Positions 17,668 to 26,576 of a DNA stretch of 58,477 bases are shown here, piece by piece. Position 1 is the stretch's first letter, and every line of letters begins with the position of its first letter. The translations under genes were made by a program, and so were the position numbers. The notes beneath the pieces were generated by a model, which saw only the letters and a list, made by a program, of their open reading frames with translations, was not told the origin of the DNA and did not search any database. This DNA comes from Sphingobium sp. OAS761 (GTDB lineage: Bacteria > Pseudomonadota > Alphaproteobacteria > Sphingomonadales > Sphingomonadaceae), in NCBI RefSeq assembly GCF_024168485.1, contig NZ_JALJVY010000019.1:1-58477 (forward strand), written 5' to 3'.

Positions 17668-19269
17668 TCAAGCTTGATCTTCCCGGATCATGTCGGCGGC
17701 CTTTTCCGCGATCATGATCGTAGGGGCATTGGTGTTGGCGGATGGTAGCGACGGCATGATCGAGGCGTCGACAACCCGCAGACCGGCCAAGCCGTGAACG
17801 CGCAAACGGGGATCGACCACAGCCATCGAATCGGTGCCCATGCGGCAACTGCCCGCCACATGATAGGCGCTGAACGCCGAGCGGCGGACATAGGCCTCCA
17901 GCGCAGCATCGTCGGTCAGGTCCGGCCCCGGCACAGTCTCGCCCGCCACCACGTCAGCGATGGCGGGCTGTTCCATGATCTTGCGGGTCAGTTTCACCCC
18001 TTCCAGGATGACGTGCATGTCTTCTGGGTCGGTCAGGAAGTTGACTAGAAATTCGGGATTAGCCGCCGGATCGGAACTGACGGCATGCGTCCAGCCCCGG
18101 CTGCGCGGGCGGCAGGGGCACAGCGCCACGCTCATGCCCGGCTGATCCTCCGGCTTGAAAGTCCGGCTTTTCGGATCGCTGCTGAACGGTCGCGCCATAA
18201 ATTGCAGGTCGGGCGAGGCGGCGTCACGTCGCACATAGGCGAAGCCCGACACCATGCCCGGCGTCATCGTCAGCACGCCGGAGCGGAACAGGTAGAATTT
18301 CGCGATCTCGCGCAGTAGACGCCTGCCCTGCGCATCCTGATTTCCCGATGCGATGTCTCGCAGCCGATACGCCACGGATAGCGCGACATGGTCCTGCAGA
18401 TTCTCGCCCACACCCGGCAGGTCGTGGACCACGGGGATGGCGAGTTGCCGAATCCGCTCCCCCTGCCCCACGCCCGACAGCTCGAGCAGCTGCGGCGACT
18501 TGAGAGCGCCCGCCGCCAGGATCACCTCGCCCGCGCGGCTTTCATGGCGCTTGTCCCCCTGCCGCCAGACGACGCCCACGGCACGCTTGCCCTCGAACAG
18601 GACGCGCTCGACAAAGGCATGGGTTTCGAGCCGCAGGTTGGCGCGGCCGAGCGCGGGACGCAGGAACGCCGTCGCCGTGCTGCACCGCTCGCCCCGTCGC
18701 ATCGTCGAATAGGCGGTCGACAGGCCTTCCGGGTCGGGCAGGGTATAATCGTCGGTCGCGGGTAGCCCCGCCTCGACCGATGCCGCGACAAACCGGTCCA
18801 GCGCAGGCGCGCGATAGGGCGATCGCTCGACGCCGAGCGGCCCGCCCTTGGCATGATTGGGACCGGCTGCGCCGCCGAAATCTTCAGACCGCAGATAATA
18901 AGGGAAGACCGAGTCCCAGTCCCATCCGGTGCAGCCCGCCTGGGCCCAGCCGTCGAAATCGGCGCGATGCCCGCGCACATAGATGAGGCCGTTGATCGAG
19001 CTGGAACCGCCCAGCACCTTGCCCTTGAAGTGCGGCAAGGTCCGACCGCCCAGCCCCGGCTCGGGCTGCGAGACGTGGCCCCAGTCGCTGTCGGGCCGGC
19101 CCAACATCTTCACAAAACCGGCGGGGATGTGGAAGAAGCGGTTGCGGTCTTGCCCGCCCGCCTCCAGCAGCAGCACGCGCGATCCGTCCGCCGACAGCCG
19201 GTTGGCGAGCACGCAGCCTGCCGACCCCGCACCGACGATGATAAAATCCCAGCCGATCCCGTCAGCCAT
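17668..19269 (-). CDS. GMC family FAD oxidoreductase (choline dehydrogenase-like)
   Basis: A 533-residue alcohol-oxidising flavoprotein. FAD motif GAGSAGCVLANRL with LLLEAGG; GMC signature KVLGGSSSINGLIYVRG and a second one at GALKSPQLLELSGVG. The active-site histidine is in YHVAGSCRMGTD and the asparagine in SANTNAPTI. No signal sequence. It is only moderately similar to the GMC enzyme at 10539, so a different alcohol is likely. ATG 19269 is preceded by GGGAAGGGCGAGG. It lies 296 bases downstream of the thiolase-crotonase fusion in the same direction, with regulatory-looking repeats between, so it may have its own promoter. Confidence 0.95.
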   Translation of the reverse strand: MADGIGWDFIIVGAGSAGCVLANRLSADGSRVLLLEAGGQDRNRFFHIPAGFVKMLGRPDSDWGHVSQPEPGLGGRTLPHFKGKVLGGSSSINGLIYVRGHRADFDGWAQAGCTGWDWDSVFPYYLRSEDFGGAAGPNHAKGGPLGVERSPYRAPALDRFVAASVEAGLPATDDYTLPDPEGLSTAYSTMRRGERCSTATAFLRPALGRANLRLETHAFVERVLFEGKRAVGVVWRQGDKRHESRAGEVILAAGALKSPQLLELSGVGQGERIRQLAIPVVHDLPGVGENLQDHVALSVAYRLRDIASGNQDAQGRRLLREIAKFYLFRSGVLTMTPGMVSGFAYVRRDAASPDLQFMARPFSSDPKSRTFKPEDQPGMSVALCPCRPRSRGWTHAVSSDPAANPEFLVNFLTDPEDMHVILEGVKLTRKIMEQPAIADVVAGETVPGPDLTDDAALEAYVRRSAFSAYHVAGSCRMGTDSMAVVDPRLRVHGLAGLRVVDASIMPSLPSANTNAPTIMIAEKAADMIREDQA

Positions 19270-19315
19270 CCTCGCCCTTCCCTTATTCCTATGCAGGAAT
19301 TCGCTATCCTTACTC

Positions 19316-19358
19316 GACCTGGTAGGTCAACTCCTCTTATGATCACAGCCAAGAGGAG
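19316..19358. promoter_or_regulatory. inverted repeats upstream of GMC gene
   Basis: GACCT-GGT-AGGTC (19316-19328) is a perfect inverted repeat shaped like a GntR or TetR operator. Next to it CTCCTCTT (19331-19338) pairs with AAGAGGAG (19351-19358). They are 47 to 89 bases upstream of the GMC start at 19269. TTATTCCTATGCAGGAAT (about 19283-19300) echoes the TTCCTATGTAT motif near 49478. Confidence 0.4.
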
Positions 19359-19388
19359 AGCGAGGAGAACGCTCGGGCGAGGAGTGTC

Positions 19389-19553
19389 ATGATATACACG
19401 CTCGATGACAAGCATGACATGGCAAAGCAGTTCAACGGGTCAGCAATGCCGCCAACTATGCACGGAAACGAACTTCACCGCCTGTGGTTCGCGAAGAACT
19501 GCGTCGCCTTTTTTGAAATTTCCCTTTCCTCCCCCGAGCAGCCGAAGGCGTAG
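19389..19553 (+). CDS. possible 54-residue small protein
   Basis: ATG 19389 is preceded by GAGGAGTGTC and opens a 54-codon frame (begins MIYTLDDKHDMAKQF, ends SLSSPEQPKA). It is convergent with the thiolase fusion, whose stop is 13 bases downstream. No family is recognised and codon use is not strongly typical of the neighbours. It may be a chance frame in the intergenic gap. Confidence 0.2.
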   Translation: MIYTLDDKHDMAKQFNGSAMPPTMHGNELHRLWFAKNCVAFFEISLSSPEQPKA

Positions 19554-19565
19554 ACTCTGATCGGG

Positions 19566-21920
19566 TCAGCGGTTCTTCCAGACCGGCGGGCGCTTCTGGG
19601 CGAAGGCGCTCAGCCCCTCCGCCATGTCCTCGCTGATCGACAGGCTGTCGATCGCAGTAGAATGGAGCGTTGCTGCCGTCGCCTTCACGTCGTCGGGCTC
19701 CTGATCGCCCTCATGGATGATCTGCATCGTGAGGCGAACCGAGGTGGGGGAAACCGATGCGATCTCGGCGGCGAGCCTGCGTGCCTCTGCAAGCGCCTCG
19801 CCCGGTGCGGAGATGCGGTTGACGAGACCCCAGCGTGCGGCTTCATCCGCGGCCATGTGGCGGCCGGTCAGTAGCATTTCCACTGCGATCTTGCGCGGGA
19901 TCTGGCGCGGGAGACGGATTGCGCCGCCCGCAGCGGCAATGACCCCGACCTTAACCTCGGTGAGGCCGAACTTGGCCGAAGGATCGGCGACGATCATGTC
20001 GCAGGAAAGACTGATCTCCAGCCCACCGCCCAAGGCGGCGCCGTTCACCGCCGCGATCAGCGGCTTGGTCCGGCGGCGGCTGGTAAGGCCGGCAAAGCCG
20101 CTGAGCGGGATCGCCGCCCCGCCCTTGGCCGCCCCTTTAAGGTCCGCGCCTGCGCAGAAGGCCTTGTCGCCCGCACCGGTCAGGATCGCCACCCACAGGT
20201 CCGGATCGGCCTCATAAGCGTTGAAGATTTCGTCCAGATCAAGGTGGCCCTGGGCAGAAATGCTGTTGCGCTGGTCCGGCCGGTTGATCGTGACTTCCAG
20301 CACATGGCCGCGCCGTTCAACCAGCGCAGTCTCGTAGGCATCGCGGAAGGCAGGCTTCACGCGTGGATAGACCATCTCCAGCCGCGCCTTGTCGAAGAGG
20401 AAGCGGTTCCCCTCCGCGCGGTGCGTGACGTAGATGGAGCGCCCCAGCGGGTCCTTCTCCACCATTTCCTGCAACGTCTCAGCGTCGGCCTCGTTCGCCA
20501 GGAAGCGGGTGCCGTCGGCCAGTTCACCGACGACCACGGCCTGCACAGGAACGCCCTTCACATAGTTGATCGTGTAAGAGAGGATTTTAGCCGTGCCTTC
20601 CGCCGTCCGCGTGACCTGGGGCTTGGGCTCGGCGTCCAACTCGCGCTGGATATTTTCCTTCTCGCACGCGGTCCATTCCGCCGGGGTCGTCGACAACACG
20701 GCCGCGCCATATTTGGAGACAAAACCGCCATTGACCGCGACCAGACCCAGCTTACCCGGACTGGCACGCAGCTTTTCGGCCATGGTGGCGAAGCCGTGCA
20801 TCGAATAATTATTTCCTGGACCGCCGAAATAGCAGAGCCCGCCGGTCACCGTCAGACCGCGCGGATCATTTGGCGACAGGCCTAGCGCATCGACCGCGCC
20901 CGCGAACACGGCGATGGGGAAACAGCTGTAGAAATCGAAAAAGGCGATATCGTCCCTGCCCACGCCGGCGGTGCGCAGTGCACTTTTCAGCGATGCCTTG
21001 GCCGCAGGCGACGCGCCCATGTCGGTCCGTTCGATGATATCCCGCTCATTGGCGAGCGCCGAACCGTGAAAATAGACCCACTTCTCTTCCGGGATACCGA
21101 GCTCCCGCGCCTTGGCCACGGACATGAGCAGCGCCGCGGCTCCCTGATTCACCTGATCGCGCGAGACCATCTTGAGCGGGTAAGGGTCGGCAATCATGCG
21201 GTTGCGCTCGCTGATGGTGGCGAGGTCATTGACGCTCATCGGCTCGGTCGCGGCGCTGGAATAGGGGTTTGCGGCGGCGATCTGCGTGAAGGGCGCGAAC
21301 AGCTTCGCCATTTCCCGGCGATAGGAGTCCCGGTCCAGCCCCAATCGTGCACGGCGGGCATTTTCGAGGATGCCATAGGCCGGTGCCGCCGCTGCAATGC
21401 CATGGCTGACATTATAGCGGTTGACGAGCCCCTCGATACCGAGGCCGTGATCCTCGATCTCAGCCTGATAAGTTTCCGTCCATTCGCGCTTCTCCCCGGC
21501 AGACTTGAGGTGACGCACGGTCGAGATGGCTTCCGAGCCGAAGGCGATTGCGGCCTGCGCTTCTCCCTTGGCGATGCGATCCGCCATGTCGGTTATCAGC
21601 GCCAGCGGCGATTGGCCGCCCGCCTTCTCGAGAATCGCCACCTTGGGATGAAGCGCCAGACGCGCGGCGATGGCGAGAGGATATTTGTCGGGCTTGCCGA
21701 ATGCCGCCGGCATCGGCGTCGAATCCTCAAAGGTACGGATGCCGCCGACAATGTCGATCGCGGCCTTGACGGCCTCGCCCACACCGGTGTCATCGATTGC
21801 CGCCTGAGCGGCAGCCGCAGCCATATCGGCCGGTGACAGGCCTTGATAATCCGGGCTACCAAGCCGATCGACAGCCTGTCCTACCCCGACGATGACAGGC
21901 GTATTTTCCGAGGCGTTCAT
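19566..21920 (-). CDS. thiolase-like / enoyl-CoA hydratase fusion protein
   Basis: One uninterrupted 784-residue frame joins two enzymes usually made separately. Residues about 1-500 are a thiolase-superfamily domain (VIVGVGQ start, NPYSS, FYSCFPIAV, and GGPGNNYSMHG with the C-terminal YGAAVLST) followed by a beta-rich segment (YVKGVPVQAVVVGE). At the usual nucleophile position near residue 103 it has KAGGQSPLALI and no cysteine, as in SCP2/lipid-transfer-like thiolases. Residues about 520-784 are a crotonase with both catalytic glutamates (GLTEVKVG and AVEMLLTG) and oxyanion motifs AFCAGADLKG and NGAALGGGLE. It probably hydrates an enoyl-CoA and may bind or cleave the 3-keto product. It lies 86 bases downstream of the MFS gene in the same direction. 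Confidence 0.88.
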   Translation of the reverse strand: MNASENTPVIVGVGQAVDRLGSPDYQGLSPADMAAAAAQAAIDDTGVGEAVKAAIDIVGGIRTFEDSTPMPAAFGKPDKYPLAIAARLALHPKVAILEKAGGQSPLALITDMADRIAKGEAQAAIAFGSEAISTVRHLKSAGEKREWTETYQAEIEDHGLGIEGLVNRYNVSHGIAAAAPAYGILENARRARLGLDRDSYRREMAKLFAPFTQIAAANPYSSAATEPMSVNDLATISERNRMIADPYPLKMVSRDQVNQGAAALLMSVAKARELGIPEEKWVYFHGSALANERDIIERTDMGASPAAKASLKSALRTAGVGRDDIAFFDFYSCFPIAVFAGAVDALGLSPNDPRGLTVTGGLCYFGGPGNNYSMHGFATMAEKLRASPGKLGLVAVNGGFVSKYGAAVLSTTPAEWTACEKENIQRELDAEPKPQVTRTAEGTAKILSYTINYVKGVPVQAVVVGELADGTRFLANEADAETLQEMVEKDPLGRSIYVTHRAEGNRFLFDKARLEMVYPRVKPAFRDAYETALVERRGHVLEVTINRPDQRNSISAQGHLDLDEIFNAYEADPDLWVAILTGAGDKAFCAGADLKGAAKGGAAIPLSGFAGLTSRRRTKPLIAAVNGAALGGGLEISLSCDMIVADPSAKFGLTEVKVGVIAAAGGAIRLPRQIPRKIAVEMLLTGRHMAADEAARWGLVNRISAPGEALAEARRLAAEIASVSPTSVRLTMQIIHEGDQEPDDVKATAATLHSTAIDSLSISEDMAEGLSAFAQKRPPVWKNR

Positions 21921-22006
21921 TCTACCTCTCCCAATCCGATACCGGCTTTACGAATGGCGGGCGGTTATGTCAGATCAAATGTTGGCCTGAACGGCTGTCA
22001 AGGGAA

Positions 22007-23287
22007 TTACTCGGTCGGCGCCTCGACCGCGCCCCGGTGACGACCGCGCAGTTTGAAATAGACCGCTCCAAAATGCCCCGCGGCCCAGAGCATGGTCATC
22101 ATCATGATGAGCAGAGCGTAGCGCAGCGACTCTTCGCCGGCAAAGCCACGCAGCGCGTCGCTCAATATGCCGGTTAGCTGCGAGCCCAGTCCATACCCAA
22201 TGGCGGTTGCGCCCATCGACATGAGCGCGGCGGTCCGCCCCCGGATACGCGGCCCGGCCAGACCCATGGCCAGACTGTATGCCGGCGTGAACACCAGGAA
22301 ATAGGCGCACATCTGGAGAAAAAGGCAGATCACGACCACGACGAGGTTGCCAATCGTCAGCGTGAGCAGGCTGAGCGGGAAATAGATGAGCGCGCCGGTG
22401 ATGGCGATCAGCGCCAGCCGATCCTGTCGGCCATGCGCCACACGTTCCGACAAGGTACCGGCAATGAAATTGCCCAGGATACCGCCAAACCCGGCCGTCC
22501 CCGCCATGATCATGCCAACAGTCGTGATCGATACGCCGTGGCTCCGCATCAGGAAGGACGCCCACCAGGCCGAGGAGCTGGACGTGCAGAGCCACAGGAT
22601 GATCGCACCCAGGACGACATGAAGCAGCGCTTTGTCCTGCCAAATGGTCCGGAAGAAGTCGCCGATCGATATAGCGTCTTCGGTCGCGGTCGGGACATGT
22701 TCGCGCGGCGGCTCCCGCAGGGTGAAGAAAACGACCAAGGCCAACAGCAAGCCAGGCGCGCCGACCAGCAGCAGCGCCGGGCGCCAGCCCATATGGCCGG
22801 CGATCCACCCGCCGGCAACGAAACCGATCAGTGTGCCGACGGGGCTTCCGATGTGGACGATGGCGACCGCCTTGGCCCGCTTGCGCGCAGGCACCTCATC
22901 GGCGACCATCGACAGGGCGGTGGGTTGCAGGCCGGCTTCAGCAGCGCCCACGCCAAAGCGCAGCAGCAGCAGGCTGCCATAGCTCCAGGCAACGCCGCAG
23001 AGCAGGGTCATCGCGCTCCAGATCGCAATGCACACGCCCAAGATAGTCTTGCGCGGCCGTCGGTCAGCCAAGGTGCCAAGCGGCAGTGCCGCCATCACCG
23101 TGCCCAACGCGAAGATCAAACCGGAAAACAGGCCGAGCTGCGTGTCGCTCAGGCCATATTCATGCTTGATCGGGTCGAGCAGCACCAGAACGATCGTCCG
23201 GTCAATCAAATGACAGGCATAGACGAGCATCAGGATGAACAGCATGTAGCGCTGCTTCCCGGTAAAGCGGCTCACATCCTGCATCAT
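22007..23287 (-). CDS. MFS transporter
   Basis: A 426-residue major facilitator protein with about 12 hydrophobic segments. The conserved loop motif is GTLADRRPRK; helix 4 carries RFGVGAAEAGLQPTALSMV, almost the same pattern as the MFS protein at 13631. A hydrophilic central loop (REPPREHVPTATEDA) separates the halves. MMQDV at 23287 is chosen because GAGAGGCA precedes it; the frame opens 17 codons earlier without a good ribosome site. It sits between crotonase and thiolase-fusion genes of one minus-strand unit. A 10-base inverted repeat lies just upstream (23357-23384). Confidence 0.9.
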   Translation of the reverse strand: MMQDVSRFTGKQRYMLFILMLVYACHLIDRTIVLVLLDPIKHEYGLSDTQLGLFSGLIFALGTVMAALPLGTLADRRPRKTILGVCIAIWSAMTLLCGVAWSYGSLLLLRFGVGAAEAGLQPTALSMVADEVPARKRAKAVAIVHIGSPVGTLIGFVAGGWIAGHMGWRPALLLVGAPGLLLALVVFFTLREPPREHVPTATEDAISIGDFFRTIWQDKALLHVVLGAIILWLCTSSSSAWWASFLMRSHGVSITTVGMIMAGTAGFGGILGNFIAGTLSERVAHGRQDRLALIAITGALIYFPLSLLTLTIGNLVVVVICLFLQMCAYFLVFTPAYSLAMGLAGPRIRGRTAALMSMGATAIGYGLGSQLTGILSDALRGFAGEESLRYALLIMMMTMLWAAGHFGAVYFKLRGRHRGAVEAPTE

Positions 23288-23356
23288 TGCCTCTCCTCTC
23301 ACAATGTCATCCCGCTTAGCCGCGGGTCGCGCGATCATTGGGCGCTACGTTAAGTC

Positions 23357-23384
23357 AGGTCAATTCCGTAAACTGAATTGACCT
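23357..23384. promoter_or_regulatory. perfect 10-base inverted repeat
   Basis: AGGTCAATTC (23357-23366) and GAATTGACCT (23375-23384) are exact inverted repeats with an 8-base spacer. They lie 2 bases beyond the crotonase stop and 70 bases upstream of the MFS start. They could be an operator for an internal promoter or a weak stem-loop between the two genes. The absence of a T-run argues against a standard terminator. Confidence 0.5.
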
Positions 23385-23385
23385 T

Positions 23386-24162
23386 TCACCCTCTTACCGG
23401 GGGAACGGTCCAACTGGGTGGGCGCTTTTCACGGAATGCCCGAATTCCCTCCCGCCGCTCCGGGCCTTCCAGCATCGCACGCACTGCGGGCAGTTGCGTC
23501 TGGGCTGCAAGTGCGTCCGACAAGGATGCAACGCGCAACCCCGCCTGCACGGCCTGTTTGGATGCCCTGATGGCAGCAGGGCTGAGTGCAGCGATGCGTG
23601 TCGCCACGGCCTGCGCCTCGCGCAACGCCTCGCCCGGCCCGACGAGCCGGTAGACGAGGCCAAGGCGATGCGCCTCAGCCGCGTCGATCAGGTCCGCGGT
23701 CAGGATGAGGCCCAGAGCCGCCTTTTCCCCAATCAGGCGAGGCAGGCGTTGCAATCCGCCGGCCAACGCTGCCATCCCGACCCGCGGTTCGGGCAGCCCG
23801 AACCGCGCCCCTTCGTCGGCGATGATGATGTCGCAGGCTAACGCCAGTTCGAAGCCGCCACCCAGCGTAAGGCCGTTGACGGCCGCGATAATAGGCTTGG
23901 TCATGTCGAACCGGCTGGTCATGCCGCCGAAACCAGTGGGAGGCAACACCGCCTCCCGATCTGTGTCGGACAGATCGCCACCCGCGCAGAAAGCCTGATC
24001 TCCCGCCCCGGTCACGATCGCAACGCGGGCGGCATCGTCCCGTTCAAAAGCGTCGATCAGCTCCGAAAGCTCGTGGCTTTCGCGGCGGCTGAGCGCATTG
24101 CGCCGTTCGGGCTTGTCAAGCGTGATGATGCGGACGGCGCCTATGTCCTCGACCGAAATCAT
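23386..24162 (-). CDS. enoyl-CoA hydratase/isomerase family protein
   Basis: A 258-residue crotonase. Oxyanion-hole motifs are AFCAGGDLSD and NGLTLGGGFELALACD. The first catalytic glutamate is in GLPEPRVG; the second glutamate of true hydratases is replaced (ALGLILTA), so it may be an isomerase, hydrolase or modified hydratase. ATG 24162 matches the family start (MISVEDIG); GTG 24204, with AAGGA just before it, is an alternative adding 14 residues. It follows the P450 by 72 bases on the same strand. Confidence 0.88.
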   Translation of the reverse strand: MISVEDIGAVRIITLDKPERRNALSRRESHELSELIDAFERDDAARVAIVTGAGDQAFCAGGDLSDTDREAVLPPTGFGGMTSRFDMTKPIIAAVNGLTLGGGFELALACDIIIADEGARFGLPEPRVGMAALAGGLQRLPRLIGEKAALGLILTADLIDAAEAHRLGLVYRLVGPGEALREAQAVATRIAALSPAAIRASKQAVQAGLRVASLSDALAAQTQLPAVRAMLEGPERREGIRAFREKRPPSWTVPPVRG

Positions 24163-24234
24163 GATGACGCCATCAGCAACGGGCGCGGGCCGGCGACGAA
24201 GCACCGGTCCTTGTCCGTCTTGCGCTATATGTGC

Positions 24235-25503
24235 TCACGCCGGGGGCACGTAGTTTACGGGCGTGTAGACCAGCGGCAGGTTGACGGGGATCGTCTTGCC
24301 CTGCCCGCCCACGAAGGTCACCGGATCGGCGCTTTCGTCGATGCGATAGTCAGTGATGACCTTGTGCATTTCGTCCAGCGTCACGCGCAGCTGGAGCGTC
24401 GCGAGGTGCGAGCCGATGCAGCGGTGGATGCCCGCACCGAAGGTCAGGTGGCTGTGCGCATCGGGCCGGTGGAAGTCCACCTTGGTCGGATCGGGAAACT
24501 TCGCCGCGTCGCGGTTGGCCGCGCCGGTCGACATGACCACGCGATCGCCCGCCTTGATCCTGACGCCCGCGATCTCGAAGTCCTTGGCTGCCTGGCGCGA
24601 ACTCATGTGGAAACCATGGACCCGCAGCAGCTCTTCCGAGGCCTTCTTGATGTCCGCCTCGCCACGCACCAGCTGGTCGCGCAGCTCGGGATGCTGGGCA
24701 AGGTGCAGGAAGGCGTAGGTAATGGCCGCACGGGTCGAGTCCGTGCCCGCGAAGAAGAGCAGCGTGGTCATCGTGATGATGTCTTCGTCCGTCAGCGGCT
24801 GGCCGTCGACCCGGCCCTCCAGCAGGAAGGAGACGATATCCTCGCCCGGCTGCTTGCGGCGCTCGGGGATCAGCTTGGCGATGAAGTCGTCGATCTCCGC
24901 ATTCACCTTCACGCGAAAGGCGCGGGCGTCGTCGGGCGTTCCGCCTTCGCGCAGCACCTTGGCCGGGCCGAAGATGAGGTCATGGGCTAGGCCGGAGAAG
25001 CGGGGATAATCCTTTTCCGGCAGGCCCAGCTGGAAGCAGAACATGCGGCCCGGGATGACGTCCGCGAATTCGCTCACCAGTTCGCAGCGGCCCTGCGGCG
25101 CAATTTTGGCGAGCTGGGTGCGGGTTAGGTCACGCACGAACTCCTCATAGCGCATCATCTGTCGCGGCGAGAAGATCGGCGTCAGCACGCGGCGCCACGC
25201 GATATGCTCGGGCGGGTTCAGATAGAGCGGCTTGTACAGCTTCGAAAAGGGGTTGGCCGGGAAGCCCTGCGACCACTGGATGAAGACATCGGGATTCTGA
25301 TAGATCGCACGGATGTCCTCATAGCGGGTGAAGACCCAGAAGCCGCCGTAGAAGCTGGAATAGAATACCGGTTTTTCCGCGCCGATGCCGACCGCCGCCG
25401 TCGGCGGAAAGCTCATGACCTCCGGACCGTTCAGCTGGTCGAAGGGCACCACCAATTCGGGCGGCACATGTTCGGGCGCATCAATCGTCAAGGTAACCAT
25501 CAT
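24235..25503 (-). CDS. cytochrome P450 (CYP101-like)
   Basis: A 422-residue soluble bacterial P450 that should hydroxylate a small hydrophobic compound using electrons from a ferredoxin or similar carrier. The oxygen-activating I-helix is FFAGTDSTRAA, the ExxR is EELLR, and the heme loop is FGAGIHRCIGSHLA with Cys 362. The N-terminus (HVPPELVVPFDQLNGPEV) resembles the camphor P450 group. A GAGGAG lies just before two consecutive ATGs; 25503 or 25500 is the start. It is strikingly similar along its whole length to the P450 at 53870. No ferredoxin or reductase gene is adjacent. Divergent from the TetR regulator. Confidence 0.93.
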   Translation of the reverse strand: MMVTLTIDAPEHVPPELVVPFDQLNGPEVMSFPPTAAVGIGAEKPVFYSSFYGGFWVFTRYEDIRAIYQNPDVFIQWSQGFPANPFSKLYKPLYLNPPEHIAWRRVLTPIFSPRQMMRYEEFVRDLTRTQLAKIAPQGRCELVSEFADVIPGRMFCFQLGLPEKDYPRFSGLAHDLIFGPAKVLREGGTPDDARAFRVKVNAEIDDFIAKLIPERRKQPGEDIVSFLLEGRVDGQPLTDEDIITMTTLLFFAGTDSTRAAITYAFLHLAQHPELRDQLVRGEADIKKASEELLRVHGFHMSSRQAAKDFEIAGVRIKAGDRVVMSTGAANRDAAKFPDPTKVDFHRPDAHSHLTFGAGIHRCIGSHLATLQLRVTLDEMHKVITDYRIDESADPVTFVGGQGKTIPVNLPLVYTPVNYVPPA

Positions 25504-25899
25504 CAACTCCTCTAAATTCTGGTCACATCCGGTCGCAGACAAGCGCCGGACGCCTGTTGAGTAGGGAAGGCCCCGGCCGGCCGGTATCCGCGCTCAGGCT
25601 TGCGACGGGTCCATGAGGAGGAAGCCGATGCATAACGCCGCCGATTCCTGTCGCGTCATTGACTGACGCTCCCATGCCGATTGCGTTGAACAGGCTCATT
25701 CATCCTCACCTTCGCCGGCCATGATGCTAGCGGAGCGCACTTTGGTCAATAGAGAGCCCTCAATTGCCGCAGCGAATTGTGGCCCAGATGCAAATAAAGT
25801 GTGTGGGAGGCCCCGACTCGGGATAGCTGGGCCGATGCTGGGCATGGCCACGGCGGGATCACGCTGGAAACAGCACGATTTGCTGTTAGGGTTCCCGCT
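25504..25899. promoter_or_regulatory. divergent P450/TetR promoter region
   Basis: No gene seen in 396 bases. TTTGGTCAATAGAGAG (25741-25756) shares TCAATAGAG with the amidohydrolase promoter (2030-2038). It is the best candidate for a regulatory site between the minus-strand P450 operon and the plus-strand TetR gene. Confidence 0.35.
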
Positions 25900-26556
25900 A
25901 TGTCGTTAGCAGAGCAAAAGGTCGGGGAGGGCGCGAAAAAGAGGGCTCCCTATGGTTCATCATCCAATCGGCGCTCCCTCCGCAAGGCGGATACGATGCG
26001 ACGGCTAATGAACGCAGGCTGCACGCTGTTCACCGAATTCGGCTATGAAGCCACGACGATCGACCAGATCGCCTCGCACGCAGGGGTCAGCCGCGCCGCC
26101 TTTTACCTGCATTTCGAGACCAAGGCCGATATCATCCACGCATTGATTGCAAATGTCGGCGAAAGCCTGCGCGGATGTTATGCCGCGCTGGCCCAACTCG
26201 GGCCCGCGCCGACCCTGCGCGCCGTCAGGGACTGGGTCGAAGATTTCTTCAAGACCTGTTACAGGAACGGCGCGACCGTGCTGATGCTGCAACGCACGCT
26301 TCAGCCCAACGGCAAGCTGTTCGATGAGATCGCCTTTTACGACGATATCATGGCGCTGCTGGGAACCGGCTTTCCCCGCTTCGCCGCCGCCGCGTCGGAC
26401 CCGGAAATCCACGCCGAAGCCCTGTTGTTCTTCCTCGAACTGCAAGCGTTGATCCGGCTGATGTGCACAAGCGACGCACGGCTCGACTGGGAGTCGATCT
26501 TCCGAGCCTCGGCGAAAAGCTTCCTGACCTTTGTGAAGGGAGGGCAGCCCAAATAG
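25900..26556 (+). CDS. TetR-family transcriptional regulator
   Basis: A 218-residue regulator, usually a repressor released by a small ligand. The helix-turn-helix is at about 52-72 (TIDQIASHAGVSRAAFYLHF), followed by ETKADII. The C-terminal domain is helical with aromatic-rich segments (FFKTCYRNG, FFLELQALIRL), suggesting a hydrophobic ligand. ATG 25900 begins MSLAEQK; the preceding frame is open but lacks a start with a ribosome site. It is divergent from the P450/crotonase/MFS/thiolase operon and most likely controls it. Confidence 0.9.
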   Translation: MSLAEQKVGEGAKKRAPYGSSSNRRSLRKADTMRRLMNAGCTLFTEFGYEATTIDQIASHAGVSRAAFYLHFETKADIIHALIANVGESLRGCYAALAQLGPAPTLRAVRDWVEDFFKTCYRNGATVLMLQRTLQPNGKLFDEIAFYDDIMALLGTGFPRFAAAASDPEIHAEALLFFLELQALIRLMCTSDARLDWESIFRASAKSFLTFVKGGQPK

Positions 26557-26576
26557 GGCCGCCCCGGTCCCAGCAA

